Assembly: GCA_900618425.1 (NCBI GenBank)
Contig: UZAN01039755.1
Coordinates: 1 to 64,000 of the forward strand
Length of the DNA: 64,000 nt
Source of the DNA: Echinostoma caproni
Taxonomy: Eukaryota > Platyhelminthes > Trematoda > Plagiorchiida > Echinostomatidae
Direction: 5' to 3'
Below, in pieces: positions 46,701 through 59,400 of this stretch. Within the stretch, counting starts at the first letter, position 1; every line of letters begins with the position of its first letter. Position numbers and translations under genes: made by a program. Below the pieces are notes generated by a model, which did not search any database, had not been told where the DNA came from, and saw only the letters and a list, made by a program, of their open reading frames with translations.

Positions 46701-49449
46701 ATGCCCCCAGTGTATCTGAAATGCCAATTACTCAAAACATAGGGTTTGATGTTGTAGAAATGTGTGCTGGCCCAAACCATTCAGAATGAAAAATACAACT
46801 GCTCTCCGCGATGTGTGCTCTGCCAATTACTTTATCCTACAAAATACACGTCACGAAATGCTACTGGATTATATTCTCCTTCCGGTCGTGCAATTTCTCT
46901 ACAAACGAACCACTCCGATTGGTAGGCCATATCTGATAAAATAATAACACCACAAATGACCAAAATTTAGAGGTAGACGCTAACCATGACGACGCGGGAC
47001 CAATTCATCCTGGCAAATGTCCATGGGAATGTGAAGTACTATGCATAGAGAAAAAACAGATAAATTTATTTATAGTTTGAGACATTTAATATCGGACATC
47101 TGTTAGCTCCGCCTATCGTTTTGCTCAATTGTTGTGAATTTCATGATAAGATGGGAACGTGGGCGCAACATATGGTAAATGTCATTCACGCTGTTCGCCA
47201 GCTAAATAGTACTCCAAAACATCACCCTAGAGTATTGTACTGTCAAAAATAGAGATCTTTCTGATTTCGTCCGAGTTCTAGTTGCGTTGACAGTCCGTCA
47301 TGTTGATGATCGAACTGTGTGGTTCAGAAGTTCAATGGACTGCGCTATGGATAAGCTTAAAACATAAACCAAAACCAAATGGCCCCGATGTAAACATCAA
47401 CTCCAGGATGAAATTATCAAGTAAAGGCTATTTAAAACCTCAAAAGCTACTCTCTTCCAGTGTTAATAAGGTTTCAGCTTCACTCCCCGAGGAACACATT
47501 TAATCCTGATTAAATATTCAGGCAGCTCCGCCTAAATTTTCTATGCGTTGATGAGTTGTATTCTCATTTTACCAAAATTGATAAATCCGAAATTCCGGGG
47601 CACTGAAAAGCTGCAAAGGGACTTTACGCAATACGATTGCTAAGGTGGGACCATTGGCAGTACACCTCGTGGCGAACAATCCGTGTTCTGTTTTACCGTG
47701 AATCACAGAGGCCAGTATAGATTTAAATAACTAAATGCCTTATTCGAATTGAATAAGAACCCTTGATATGGATGGAAGACAAAAATCGAGTATGTATAGC
47801 GAAGCGATAAGAATAGGGAAACAGTCAGTTACCCTCGGTGCACATGCTTGATATCTGACGACCACTTGAAATACCGTTATTCAAATTCACTAACGAATGA
47901 TTACTAAAACATTCGAATGTTTTAATGAGGTCCCTTTATCCGCATATCCAATTTTTATTTGGTAGTTATATACATGTTTTGGTAAGCATTGAACAAATAC
48001 GATGACAATGAAGGAATTTTTTTCGGAGAAACAACTAGTTCCATCGTTCATTTTTAAAACTATGAAAACCCTGCGTGCGTTCAAAACAAAATAATCCGTC
48101 TCCCGTTTACTGCTTAGTTTTGCTTGCTTATATCCAAATTTAATGACCACATCAGCTGACAATGTTTTCATCAATGCTCATGTAAGTGTGGTAGAGACAG
48201 AATCCAGTTCTTATTAGTTCAAATTGTGCTCCAAAACCAAAAGTCTGGGTATCAATAAAATGCAGGTCTGCTGGATCTTTTTGTTCCGTTAGACCTGGTC
48301 GTTACCTTGTTTCCTCAACACAACTCCACTCGACCTGAAAGCCCCAGTTCTGGTTTACGTGGCTAACTTCATATTCAGACATTGTTCTTTCCAAATTCAT
48401 TGACATAGGCAATGCGCTTTCTGAAATATCACCTTATTTAACTACATACTTTCAATCAGTATCATATCACTGATTCTACCATAGAATTGATTTATTCCCA
48501 GAGGGTAACTTGCGGAGTGTCACCAAAGACTGATATCTGGAAACAAGATCAGAGTGTGGAAGTTCCCGTCAACATGTCTGTCACTATATGCATATGCTTG
48601 AAACGCCTATAATTCATTACCTATTAGGCATTCTTATAAAGTTTCCTCATGTGTTCACCTATGTTATCACTTAGAAAATCACTCAAACAGATTTTACCAA
48701 AATTAAAAATCTAGAATTTTCTTGATGGGCCGACTTCATGCTAATTGAATCCGGTTGGTTTGAATATGGTGGCGCAGTAACACGGCCACTTTGTGCTGAG
48801 ACAAAACATAAAGTAATAATGTTGAATGACTGTGATTTGCATAAAACGGACATGGACTACAGTCGCAGAATAGTACAGTACCATCACACAATATGGTTCC
48901 GAATAGAATCGAATATTGAAATTTTACCACATTCAGAATCATGATTTTTAATCCCACCGAGAAATTGTATTCAATCTTCCCATCGTCGTACAAATGTGTA
49001 GAAAATATCTCTTAAAATGCATTATGGGAAAGCTCAGAACCAAAGAAATAGCTTTCCGAATTTCGCAACAATTTCATGAATCTGAAACTCAGCCTGAAAT
49101 CCGCGTATTAAATACATCATTAAGGACGACAACATCGTTGCCCACTCAGAACCGGCTAACTGATGCATAACAAAGTGTATTGTTACGAAGATGTCAACTA
49201 CTTTTGCGGACCGCATTACAGAACAGCATTCCATTTCATTCTCCTTCATCCTTTACAGCATTTGTGTATTACTGGAGATACTTAAATCTCTTTCATGGCA
49301 ACCACAATAACCTTCGAACTCTCGGTTAAAGAGATACAAGAAGAATATTGCAAAATTAGTGGTTAGCTTCTATTGAAGAATTAAACGAATTCGAAATTAC
49401 GTATAAGAAAATATCATTAAGCAAGAGTACATGGGGCAGTCAGCGTTTA
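43741..49449. other. unassigned DNA
   Basis: Includes a hairpin/TA motif near 43876 (listed separately). Weak similarity to LTR-element polyprotein was noted near 46540-47250 but not accepted. Frames at 44608-44940 and 45756-46022 show no motifs. Nothing else was recognised. Confidence 0.4.
43855..43920 (+). repeat. GCTTG-CAAGC hairpin followed by TA-rich run
   Basis: AGCTTG-CTCG-CAAGCT at 43877-43892 is a perfect short palindromic stem with a 4-base loop, followed by GGTGATAATAAGATG and CATATATATG. It parallels 24576 and the inverted copy near 11374. It begins about 100 bases after the LINE, so it may be in its 3' untranslated region or an independent repeat. Confidence 0.4.
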
Positions 49450-50440
49450 TATCCTTCTCACAATAAAACTTCTGGCTCGGATGGGTTGTCCGAATCGGCC
49501 TTTACTTATGGAGATTCATCTATCTTCTTTGAGTTGACCAAACTCGATTCACAATGAGGGTGTTTATTCTTCTCGTGGAAACCCCAAAGGAGTTATTTGG
49601 TTTAAAATTATTTCCAAGCTTCTCGTTGTCCTTTAATCTTTTCATTGTTTGGCACCTGAAGAAACTAGGTTGGTTTTAGACTCGGTCAAGGTTGTATCGT
49701 CTACATGCTCACTCTTCGCCAAATTCCAGAATTTACATTGCGCCCATGAACCCCCCAATTCTATTTTCTTGATCTAAGAGTAGACTTAGACTTAGTCGGC
49801 TTCCATCTACCCTGATATTGTCTGTATTTGAAGGGCGTGCCAGAGAAGATTATTCCAATCTGACAAGCTCTCTCTCTTTATACTAATATCCTAAACAGAA
49901 TCCGAGCTAACGCTCGGTTTGTGCCTGAGTTCACCAAGGCAATCGTCAGGGATACTATCTCTTCATTTCTGTTCCACTGTGCAATTGATGCTATTCTAGA
50001 AACAGCTTAATCTGCATGCAAAGATTTTAACATTGCTTTGCCCTCAAGGTTATGCTAGTTGATATGAAGCATGAGGACCATACTGCGTTGCTAAATGGAT
50101 ACCCAGATGAGTCGTAAGTTTTTTAAATGGCCTGACTGGTATTGTACCAATCCTCAGATGGTGTTTTGTACCTTCAGCGTGACTGGGTTTCCGAAGCATT
50201 TATTAGGATTGCCTAATTGATTTTCTTCAATTTGAGATATCTACAGTGCCGTCGCCAAAATCAGTTGTATGTGAAGGGTTGTGTTGATGTTGCAGACGTT
50301 TGCTCAAGTCTGCTACATGGTGCAGAGACTGCCGTTTCTTAACCAAGGTAATGGTGGACTATCCGGGTTCTAACATGCCACATTGCGTGAGTCTATTGGA
50401 GAGACCAGACAAGCAAGGCTGAGGTTTCGGATATCGTCAG
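49450..50440 (+). mobile_element. RTE-type LINE fragment, decayed
   Basis: RT pieces in order on the plus strand: NKTSGSDGLSESAF near 49465 (K.SG.DGLP), RLGQGCIVYMLTLRQIPEF near 49685 (GFRPGRGCID.IFTLRQ), LKGVPEKIIPI near 49828, FLFHCAIDAILETA near 49970 (FLFNFAIDDILE.A), and RRQNQLYVKGCVDVADVCS near 50230 (equivalent to RRRDIRLS.KGRVY.AAVRS). The catalytic YADD box and the C-terminal part are not visible. Frames are broken throughout. Confidence 0.7.
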
Positions 50441-53400
50441 CAGCGGAATAGATAGATAGATATATTGAATGACATGGCAGTGAGTTGTAAACAGTTCTGT
50501 CTATTCACTTACTTCGCAGCATTTATCTACCTGAAACTTAGTCTTAAAATTGAATCTTCGTCCAGCTTTTTGTCCTTACCTCAGCTCTTTCATCTAAATT
50601 GGGTAACCGGAAACATCAACCGAAACCGCCGGATGAATGTGCAAGTCTAATGATTGTACAAACTGGAATTTAAACCCGAGTGGTTTGAAAACGACCTTAG
50701 ATATAAAAATTTGGCATACAGTTTATGACAGACCAGCGTGTGACTGTTATGGCCGTTTATTTTTAAAGACAGTATTTTAGTGTAGTTCTAACATTTTGAG
50801 CGATTAACCGAAATATTAACACGTCATTGAATGGTACTGTCCATATATGCGCATGTTGTGGAAGTTTAAATTGGGATCACTTATCGCGAATTTATACGCC
50901 ACGAGTTTGACGTTGAGACTCTCGAACATCAGACAGAAATTGAAAGACTAAAGCAATCAACTAACCGCACACAACTCAAGAAGAATACGTGAAGCACCAT
51001 GCTGATTTGAACCGCACTGCTCAATCGACCTGACACATTTACTGAATGGTGTCTATAGCTACATCAGTTCGTTTGGATCCAGCTGTTTGTGGATATTTGG
51101 ATTGGAACCCAAAACACTTTGAACATCCAGTTGGGAACATCCCCTCTCGCGGCGCGTCCTGGGCTTCATACCATCCCTCTGCATTGGAGGATACAAAGTC
51201 GGTTGTGAAACAATGCACATAAAACTTTCTCGTCTTTTGGGAAAATTTACTACAACCCCAAAAAAATCCCCGTACACCAACCGGCAGGTATTATTGATAA
51301 ATTACTGTCATTGTAAACTTCTTTCTCCGCATCACGTTCAGCGTAGCAGAAAATCACTGCTGAGTTATCCAGTTGAAATGCTTGCATGATCTTGAGCCTT
51401 TGACTCCTATGACAGTGTGATCACATTCACGACCATCGAGACAATGAACGATAATATCTAATACCCGTTTAGTAGAACTTTAGTTAATATGAGTAACACA
51501 GCAGTTGGCATCCCCTTGCTTCGCAAAATATGCCAAGAAAATTGAATGATTATCCGGCTAAAGTCTCATTGATGCTTGGCGCACCATACCGTATCTGATT
51601 ACTACAGTGATGAGGTCCCGACAAGGACTGTCATTTACGTTAAATCAGATTTCGAGGGACGTGCTTCAAAGTAGTGTGCCTACTTGGGTCAACTGGGCTA
51701 TTTAGTGAGGAGATTTTCGACGATCGAGTTCCTTGTTCTTGCGCAAATGCATGCACTATAGCAACGTGATCTCAATTTTCTCCACTTTCTGCGGTCTGCC
51801 CACCACACGTAGTTGAATGTGCTGATCGATCGAGTAAAGTCCCACGGTGACGTGTGACATTTTGTCACTCTTAGGTGTGTGGCAATATGCATGAGTGTGT
51901 AAACGCATATTTTTGTAAGAGGAAATGAACGTTTCTTCGTACGTTGAGGTTCAGTCATCGATGTGCTAACGGACATGTACCGGCAGCACTCTGCAACAAC
52001 CATCGATGGTGCCTGATATATCCACATCTTTTAAAGGTGAATGCTCCTTATTCTGTGTAAAACCCCCAACCAACTTGAAATCTGTTTTTCATTTAAGTAA
52101 GTATATAACTGAACCCGTTATTTTTTATTGTTTATGTGATCTTCACCCACAACATTCCTCAATTTATCTGTATTTTTTCGAGGCCAGAATTGATGACTGG
52201 GGTGCGTGAATCTGCCTATCGGAAACTTAAATTCAATTTGTCTGACCTTTCGCCTGCCTTACTTTGCCCCAATCTTCGAATGGTTCATGCAGCGGTTCCG
52301 TATAGGTTATATATTTTCGAAACTCTCTAATTCCTTGCTTCTCCTCCGAAGGTTGCAGCAAGTTGGCTTGATGCTGCACTGGTTACCTCCTTATTGTATA
52401 TCACCGTTCATGAAATCCTTGATCGGTTTTTCACACGGCTGATTCTACTAACCCGGGAATGGTATTGGGTAGATTTTCACAGTCATAATGGATATGAATA
52501 GCTCAATAGGTGTGTGTGATTGGGCTCATGCTGAGTACGATATGCACACGATCCAAAACAAAAACAAATACGGTTCTTTATTTGCAAATGGGAAGATGTG
52601 TTGGCACAAGTTTGTCGGTCGGAAAAATGGCAGAGTAGATTCAGTTTTAGTTGAAAGCTGAACTACTGGGTGAGCGATTCCACGTGCGTTGACTATTGGT
52701 CATGATTGAATCGTTTATTGTAGCCACATCCGTGGGATGCACTCTCGACCGGAACTGCGCAAAACAAGACTGCGAGCGATCTTGGGATCCATCCTTGAAC
52801 TAAGAAAGAACGGACTGTGAAGGAACTTTATTGTATCAGTTGTAGAGAAATTTAATGGAAGATTAGTTGAATAATAAACAAAATCTTGATTGGCGTAAAT
52901 ACAGATTAGGTTGACTTTCTCTGTCTGAATTACCTGGTGTTTTGTTTTGTCTCCCGAGATTTTAAGTGAAAATGTGAATATACAGCCCCTGATAATTGGC
53001 CTTATTGCGTATTTGGATACTAGATATTCTTGAGAAATGCTATCGATCTGGTTTCAATAGGCTGACAGACCATATCTATCATCTACGGTTTAATTCTATG
53101 ACTATCGCAGCTTGGAGCTGAAGATGATGCCCGCTCAACTTAGAGTTCAACACTTTGGGCATTATTCTTTCGTTTACTACACTAGGCATCGGAGTGAATA
53201 AATAAACGTGGAGAAGATCATCTAAGAAAAATTATCTGTTTTGCTTGTAGATCTTTGGTGACATTATGAACGCGCATGCATATTTAACTGCTAGAACAAC
53301 GGATTTCATTACTGCCATCTTTTGAGAGAAACCCTAAAGAATGTTTATGTCTATGGAACCTGAGTCTACTGCTGTTCATCAGAGGCGGGATTCAGGTTTG

Positions 53401-54084
53401 GAACAATGATTGCTCACGGGCACGTGCTCTCATGTAGCATCCAACGAATGGAATAAAATTCTCTTGCTACTCATCCATTGATAAGCTATTGTGTGCGCTG
53501 CAGAGCATAGTCTTATCGCATTGGTTCCCTTCGGTTCACGTGCTCATAAGCAATAATGCAACAACCCAGTGTTGGAACATTTGTGCATTACTATATCGAA
53601 TGGTAATAAAACCCCATTATACATTTCATCATCGATTAATAGCGATGCAACTGCATAGACGACTAATCCTTAAAGGACCGCAGAACTCGACGTGATTTTC
53701 AGATTCAACTCAAATATGTGTTTGTGGTTGAAAACAAAACGCATGATTCTGGCATCACTAGCTATGTTGAACACAATAACTAATCTGACGGCAGTGTCAG
53801 AGTTGGTGATTCAGTCTCATAAGCAATCCTACGGGGATGCTATTTGGTCTGAGTCACATACGAACGGAGCTGGGTATGCAGCCTGAGAGAGTGCAAAAAT
53901 CAATCGAATATAGAGCCTGTATCCCTATAGGTGGTTGGTTACCTGTTACTGCCTGCATGTAGAACGTTAGTCACTTTGTGAACACATTATAGGTACATTG
54001 TCTAATAAGCAACCCGAGAGAGTAAAACGTACACAGGAAAAGTATCGGGAATCAAACATTTGTGGAGGAGTACGCTGCCAAAAC
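50441..54084. other. unassigned DNA
   Basis: A set of overlapping plus frames at 52006-52500, one ending RFFTRLILLTREWYWVDFH, looked like a possible exon but matched no family. A minus frame at 51059-51280 in GC-richer sequence looks repeat-derived. Otherwise nothing was recognised. Confidence 0.35.
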
Positions 54085-54278
54085 AGGCGGTGGTAGCCCG
54101 GTGGTAACGTTACCAATTATCACCCCGGAGGACGAGTGTTCGAATCCCACCACCACCGCCTGACTTTCCCCATTTGTGTGTTGTATGGCAGCCCTTTGAT
54201 TGGCCGCTTCCCCCTTCCTGAAAATTGTATCTTTGTATGCTCAATAAAAGGAAGTAAAATGAAAAGATGAAGATGAAA
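54085..54278 (+). repeat. tRNA-headed SINE, family A, best preserved copy
   Basis: The head has an A-box-like TGGTAGCCCGGTGG at 54091-54104 and a B-box GAGTGTTCGAATCCC at 54135-54149, spaced as in a polymerase III promoter. The head is followed by CCACCACCGCCTGAC, GGCAGCCCTTTGATTGGCC, CCTTCCTGAAAATTG and TATCTTTGTATGCTCAATAA, ending AAGTAAAATGAAAAGATGA. This is the clearest of the three and could serve as the reference for the family. Confidence 0.88.
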
Positions 54279-57200
54279 CTTCCCCAAGCCCTCAACACAA
54301 TATCTAGCACAATACTCCATACCGTACTTAACACATTTGAATCGGTTTCTGACGCCTGATCAAACTGTCAGATTATCGGCAATGTTTGGCGTAGGAGATA
54401 GACAGATATAGTTTCAGACGTATCTTGGAAACACATATTGTGATGCTAAGGCTTGCTCAATTTTCCTTAGGTCATTTCTCTCACGTCGGAATGCATACAT
54501 CAGACCAAAGGATACGGCCATATTCCTCTTGCTGGCCAATACCAACGCATGATCGATTAGCAAACATTCCATCCGTTATGTTTTCTACTAAAACAACCCA
54601 CGTTTTTTTGTTTCGTTTTTGTTCAGAGTGCTTACAATCCCGGGATTTGCCTTCCATATTCAGTCCGATCCAGAACGACGTAGTGACTGGTCTTATTCTA
54701 CAGCAAAAGAATCCGCCTGTCACATGTTCGGAAGTTACAATGAAAATGCTGTTATCCAGGGCTAGTTTGAAGTATGCTTCAATTCACTGAAGTTCGTTTT
54801 GTGCCACCGGTTGTCTGTACCTGTTTGTTCGGTTGCACATCACTCAACACGACAGTAATTTTGTTGAATTTGAAAAAAAACTGGCTTATAATGTCCACAG
54901 AAGTATGCTTGTGATGAACGCCTTGCCCGAAAAAAAAAACATTATTCCATTCTACTTGAAGTCCGCAGTGTTTCATTTAAGTAGCAGTATAGTTGTGTCC
55001 TACCTTCGGAATATTCCGGTAGCATACTGAGAGAAAGCATCTTTTGTAACCGTTGAATCCTGAGTTTCCAATAAAATTAGTTCAGATGTTTCACAATTAA
55101 ACCAGGTACATCACAATAATTATGTTAACAAAAAAAACAATAAAATTGATAAGATTTCGCGAGATAGACTTTTTCACATATCATTCGACTTAAGTTGTGC
55201 CTTAAAGTAGGATGCGAAATTTGCAATGATCAGAAAGTTTATTGCTATTTATTTGGGTTCCTTGGTGTGTGGCTATAGTGTTCTTGACCGAGCACTTACT
55301 CCTGTAATCAGGTTGCTGTATTGGGGGTGGGAAAATAAATCGGGGGAGGGTACAGAATTACGAAGTTCATCGTCTTCCAGTGTGGTCAGTCAGCAAGAGT
55401 GAACTTACACTGGAGCAGATGTAGGTCTCTGTAGAGCGGGCTAGTGAATGACATAATGCTACTAGTGTTTAGTCGCGCAGCGTAGTGTTCACAAATCCTT
55501 TGAAAAAGTGCCTCATCCTGGGACGTCTGTGTGAATAAGTATACACAGATAGGGACGAAAGAATCATACATTTTGCATTCAACCATAAAATACGCAATGG
55601 GCTGGAACCTGAAAATCACACGATTCTGTTTTGTATGCATCGCCTTGAACACTTTGTGTGCCAATCTCCGTTGTACTATCTCCGCAACTATATCGCTTTC
55701 TAAAGAGGATGAAATGTTTACTGTCTTTTTATTACCATGTAACGTAATAGGTTACATTTGTTTCAACAATGAATTATCGAATACTTTTACTTCTGATGAT
55801 TTAACTAGAGAAAGTGGTTAAATTCATGAGATATGGCGTTATACCAGGAGTAGGATAAATGTTTGATTGCGATGAAAGTGGGCGGGATTATAGGTCACGT
55901 TTTCATCACGACTGACTGTCATGTCTTCTGTCATGTTGTAATGTCTGTTTACGGACAAAACTAGAGCAATGGGTCACTCTTAAGGAGATTGTTCATATCA
56001 GTACACCCTGTTCTCGGAAAGTATGTCACCAAGCTCAGATGTATCCTTCTTATAATTTTATTACCGTACTCCATACATCTGCTGACGAACCGTTCCGAGT
56101 CATCATTATGCTCTAAAACAAAGCCTAGAACTTTTTTCTGTTTTATCTGCGCTAAAAAAGTTACCTACACCATATCTTATCTTATTTGACGTAGTTCTGA
56201 GTTATTAAAAATGCGCTTGTTTTTCATCCTCTGTTTGGTTGAAATTGTTGTTTGATTCCCAACCAAACAGTATTTTTCAATAGGGAAAAAACTGTATGAT
56301 TTGAGCAAAAATTCCGGATTCTTAGGATGATCTCATGTTATGAACAGCACGAGGTAATTAATTATTCTCTCTACTCACAGGCTGATTTTGAATTCTATCG
56401 GTTTTTGTCCATACTTGGAATTCATGCCTATCGAGTGTGCGTAGTTGTGACACTTGTTATTGAATAATATACTGAATGTGGGCCTCATCGATATCACTTG
56501 GATGATCGTCGTTCTTCACATGGGTTAGTAAGATTCGTGATACGTTTTTGGCACAGTGTTAACTGATTGTAGATTATTGTGAATTTTCTTGATCTGCAGT
56601 TCGATTTGAGCACACAATTTACGCGGTGGGTACGTTCCAGTCACTAAATTCCCGCTGTGAACATTTTACGAAAGTCACTGTCCATAAGTGCGGTTGTTTA
56701 TCATCTAATCGAGAAGAGAAAAGCGGAAAGCGTTTGCGGCATTAGCGCGCACGCACAACAGTTTTGTACGGTTCCAATTCCCGGACATGTTTGGGAAAAT
56801 GTCTCACTGATGACAATCTAAGCATTCTGTTTGTGGTATGCATGTTACCTTGTGTACCGTCCACTATTTTAGGATCACGTGCTTTTTGTTGAATTTCACG
56901 TTTAAATTTTGCTTAAATTAGTTATACATGTCAGAACGATCGTTTTTGCAATCGGGGAATGGAACAAATAGACGGGAGATTTCTGTGTATCCTGAAAGAC
57001 CTCTGTGTTTTCTGTGTAACTGTGAAGTAAATCATTTTTCTATTTGATTGATCTGGTTTGATTCCAGTATCAAGTACATATGGTTTGCAATCCAGTATGT
57101 GACAAAATGCGCAAATGCTTGAAGTGTCAACAAACCCCAGTGGAATGAAATTTTGATGTTGTCCTTAGTAATATATTTTCTTCCTGTGTGACAGATCTCG

Positions 57201-57289
57201 TCGAACAATTGTATAAAAAGCTTTCATTGAAAACATTCCTGAGACGAAAGTTTTATTGAAAATTGTTTTGAGTGATAAATTAGGAACGG

Positions 57290-57345
57290 TCTTCAGCACA
57301 TCCACCTGGAGGTCGTGAGTTCGAATGTCACTCATGTGATTGCAT
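57290..57345 (+). repeat. possible SINE head with B-box
   Basis: ACCTGGAGGTCGTGAGTTCGAATGTC has a B-box-like GAGTTCGAATGTC. A related block, ACCTGGAGGTATCATGGTCGAACGG, occurs near 58263. The shared ACCTGGAGGT before a TCGAA core in both hints at a further tRNA-like SINE family. The bodies do not align by eye. Confidence 0.25.
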
Positions 57346-59364
57346 CAGTTCATTTTTAGATCTGTTAAAGTGCTTGACTTATCTTCAAAGAAACACATTT
57401 TCAGGTGTAGCTATGCAAAGAAATACGTCTGCCACTGAATGACACTACTTTTAAATTCTTTGAAGAATAGTCCTATATCATAAGGACGTCAGAGCGCTAA
57501 TCATTCCCGTGGTTCTTTCTACAAGCTCATGATAACTAAAGACTAAGGAATAAATTGTTTCAATGTTTTGTGCTGAAAACGTCCCCACCAGTAGATTCGA
57601 TTTTACACAGAAAATAGGTTCATTGTTACCAAGACGAATACCCCGAATTGAACAAATGATCAGCGTATTTTTCAATTGAGAATACTGCCAGCTACGTGAT
57701 CCAAAAGAAACAGGGAAGTGAGAGAAAAATCGCCTTTGCAATCCAGCAGATAATGACCACGAACATTAAACATTGTAACTCCTGAAAAACCCGCAAAATA
57801 GCAATCTAAATTTAGGTTGGGTTCAGGATATTAACGATCGATAATTATTGTTTTAGAAAATACAAACAGAAAAATTATAACAATATATTTTTATGAACGA
57901 TACATTCTTTCCTTACACATAATAGCACTGTTTATGTCCAACCGTTGGGGAATAACCCCCTGTTTTCATTCCAGTGATCGTAACATAGCTATGTCAATAT
58001 CCGCATAACTGCAACCTTTCCAAGTTCTTTACCGCGAAATAGAAGTGTGCTTTTCTAATGAAAAATGCGTTTGGGATAGTATTGCACAAGATGCTTGTGT
58101 AACAGAAGCTGCTGGTGGTTTATTCCGATAGATCATTGCCTAGCTTACAACTGTGTCGTAATCAAACCTTAGGCACATTAAGAACCGGATTTTTATAGGT
58201 GTGTTTTCTTTTCAGTAATAGCGTGCTGGAAAATATTTGCACTAGGTTTGAGAACCATCTGACCTGGAGGTATCATGGTCGAACGGTCACGTGATATGAA
58301 GCGTTGGGCAGGCTAAACCATTGAATCGCGAGGCGTTCAGGTCAAGTTCATAATAATAAGGATAAGATTTGCTCAGCACAACACGTCCTCATGTAAATGG
58401 ATTTATTTTGTTTGCAATTTGACGAATTTTTCAGTGTAGGGACAACTTTGTCCTGTAGAGGGATTTCTTCAGATCTGACGTAGCAGACACTGCTTACATA
58501 GTTTCTCCGTAGCCCATATCTTTGAATTCTTTGCGCAGGTATTCTTTCGTTTACCCAACTTCACAAGCCCTGAGAATGAATTTTGGTTTTTCTGAGCAAA
58601 ATAAACTCAACTTGCGATAAACCGAATTTCAGCAACCTTTTAATGTGTTACATTTGAGATACTGACTACCTTATTTGCTTGTCATTTTCCAAATAGCATT
58701 ACTCGGTTGTGGAAGGAGTTGCATACAGTCGTCCCACGCAAGAGATTCAGCCTGCTGAAAAAAACCCAACATGACTGATCCAGGGTTACAGTACTTCTCA
58801 GTTTCCTTCAAGAGCACTAACGATTGTGTAGCTACACATCTGTCTATGACGCGATTTCGATTGATATCGAAATAGCAGCTTTTTAAAATTCGGGTTCGAA
58901 TCATCATAGAAATGGACCAAAATGGACCGAAACAAAGACGAAGCTTACTGATATCGCACTAAAATTTAACACCCAATTAAAATCGTTTTACACTTCTAAA
59001 ATCTACACCATGCAACGAGATTTCGGGTAACGTTTAATTTCACCTGGTTATTGTTAATTATTCATTACTGTTCGCTGGATTCCCCTGTAACGATAAATCA
59101 TTACTTTTAAACCATTAACCAGTGAAAAAGAACTTTCCCTACCAGACTGTCAATCTTATGTTATGATCGAGATTTTTATCCCAATATTCATTCCTTTTTC
59201 ACGCGACATTGAGCTACATAAATCGTATTAATTTCATTATGAATGAATTTAAAAACTCTCATCACTTTTACTTGATTAGGTATTGGTACCTTAATGAAGA
59301 GCCATATGCTGGATTATGGCGGTTGATTATAATTCAAAACACCTAGTCATTTTAACTGATATTT

Positions 59365-59400
59365 GATATACTCAATATACTCGATGTACTCGATATACGG
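59365..59400. repeat. four tandem 9-base units
   Basis: Units GATATACTC, AATATACTC, GATGTACTC and GATATACGG follow each other without gap, each differing from the first at one or two positions. A short minisatellite-like array, likely from slippage. Confidence 0.7.

Noticed and set aside
46540..47250. Possible Ty3/gypsy-like polyprotein remnants
   Set aside because: Faint resemblance to an RT-RNase H junction and to an integrase segment (WAQHMVNVIHAVRQLN), but no ordered catalytic motif could be followed.
51059..51280. 73-codon minus frame in GC-richer DNA
   Set aside because: Composition suggests a repeat, but no domain or second copy could be identified in the window.
54425..54790. 121-codon plus frame with an 80-codon opposing frame
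   Set aside because: Neither translation shows family motifs; overlapping frames of this length occur by chance in the window.
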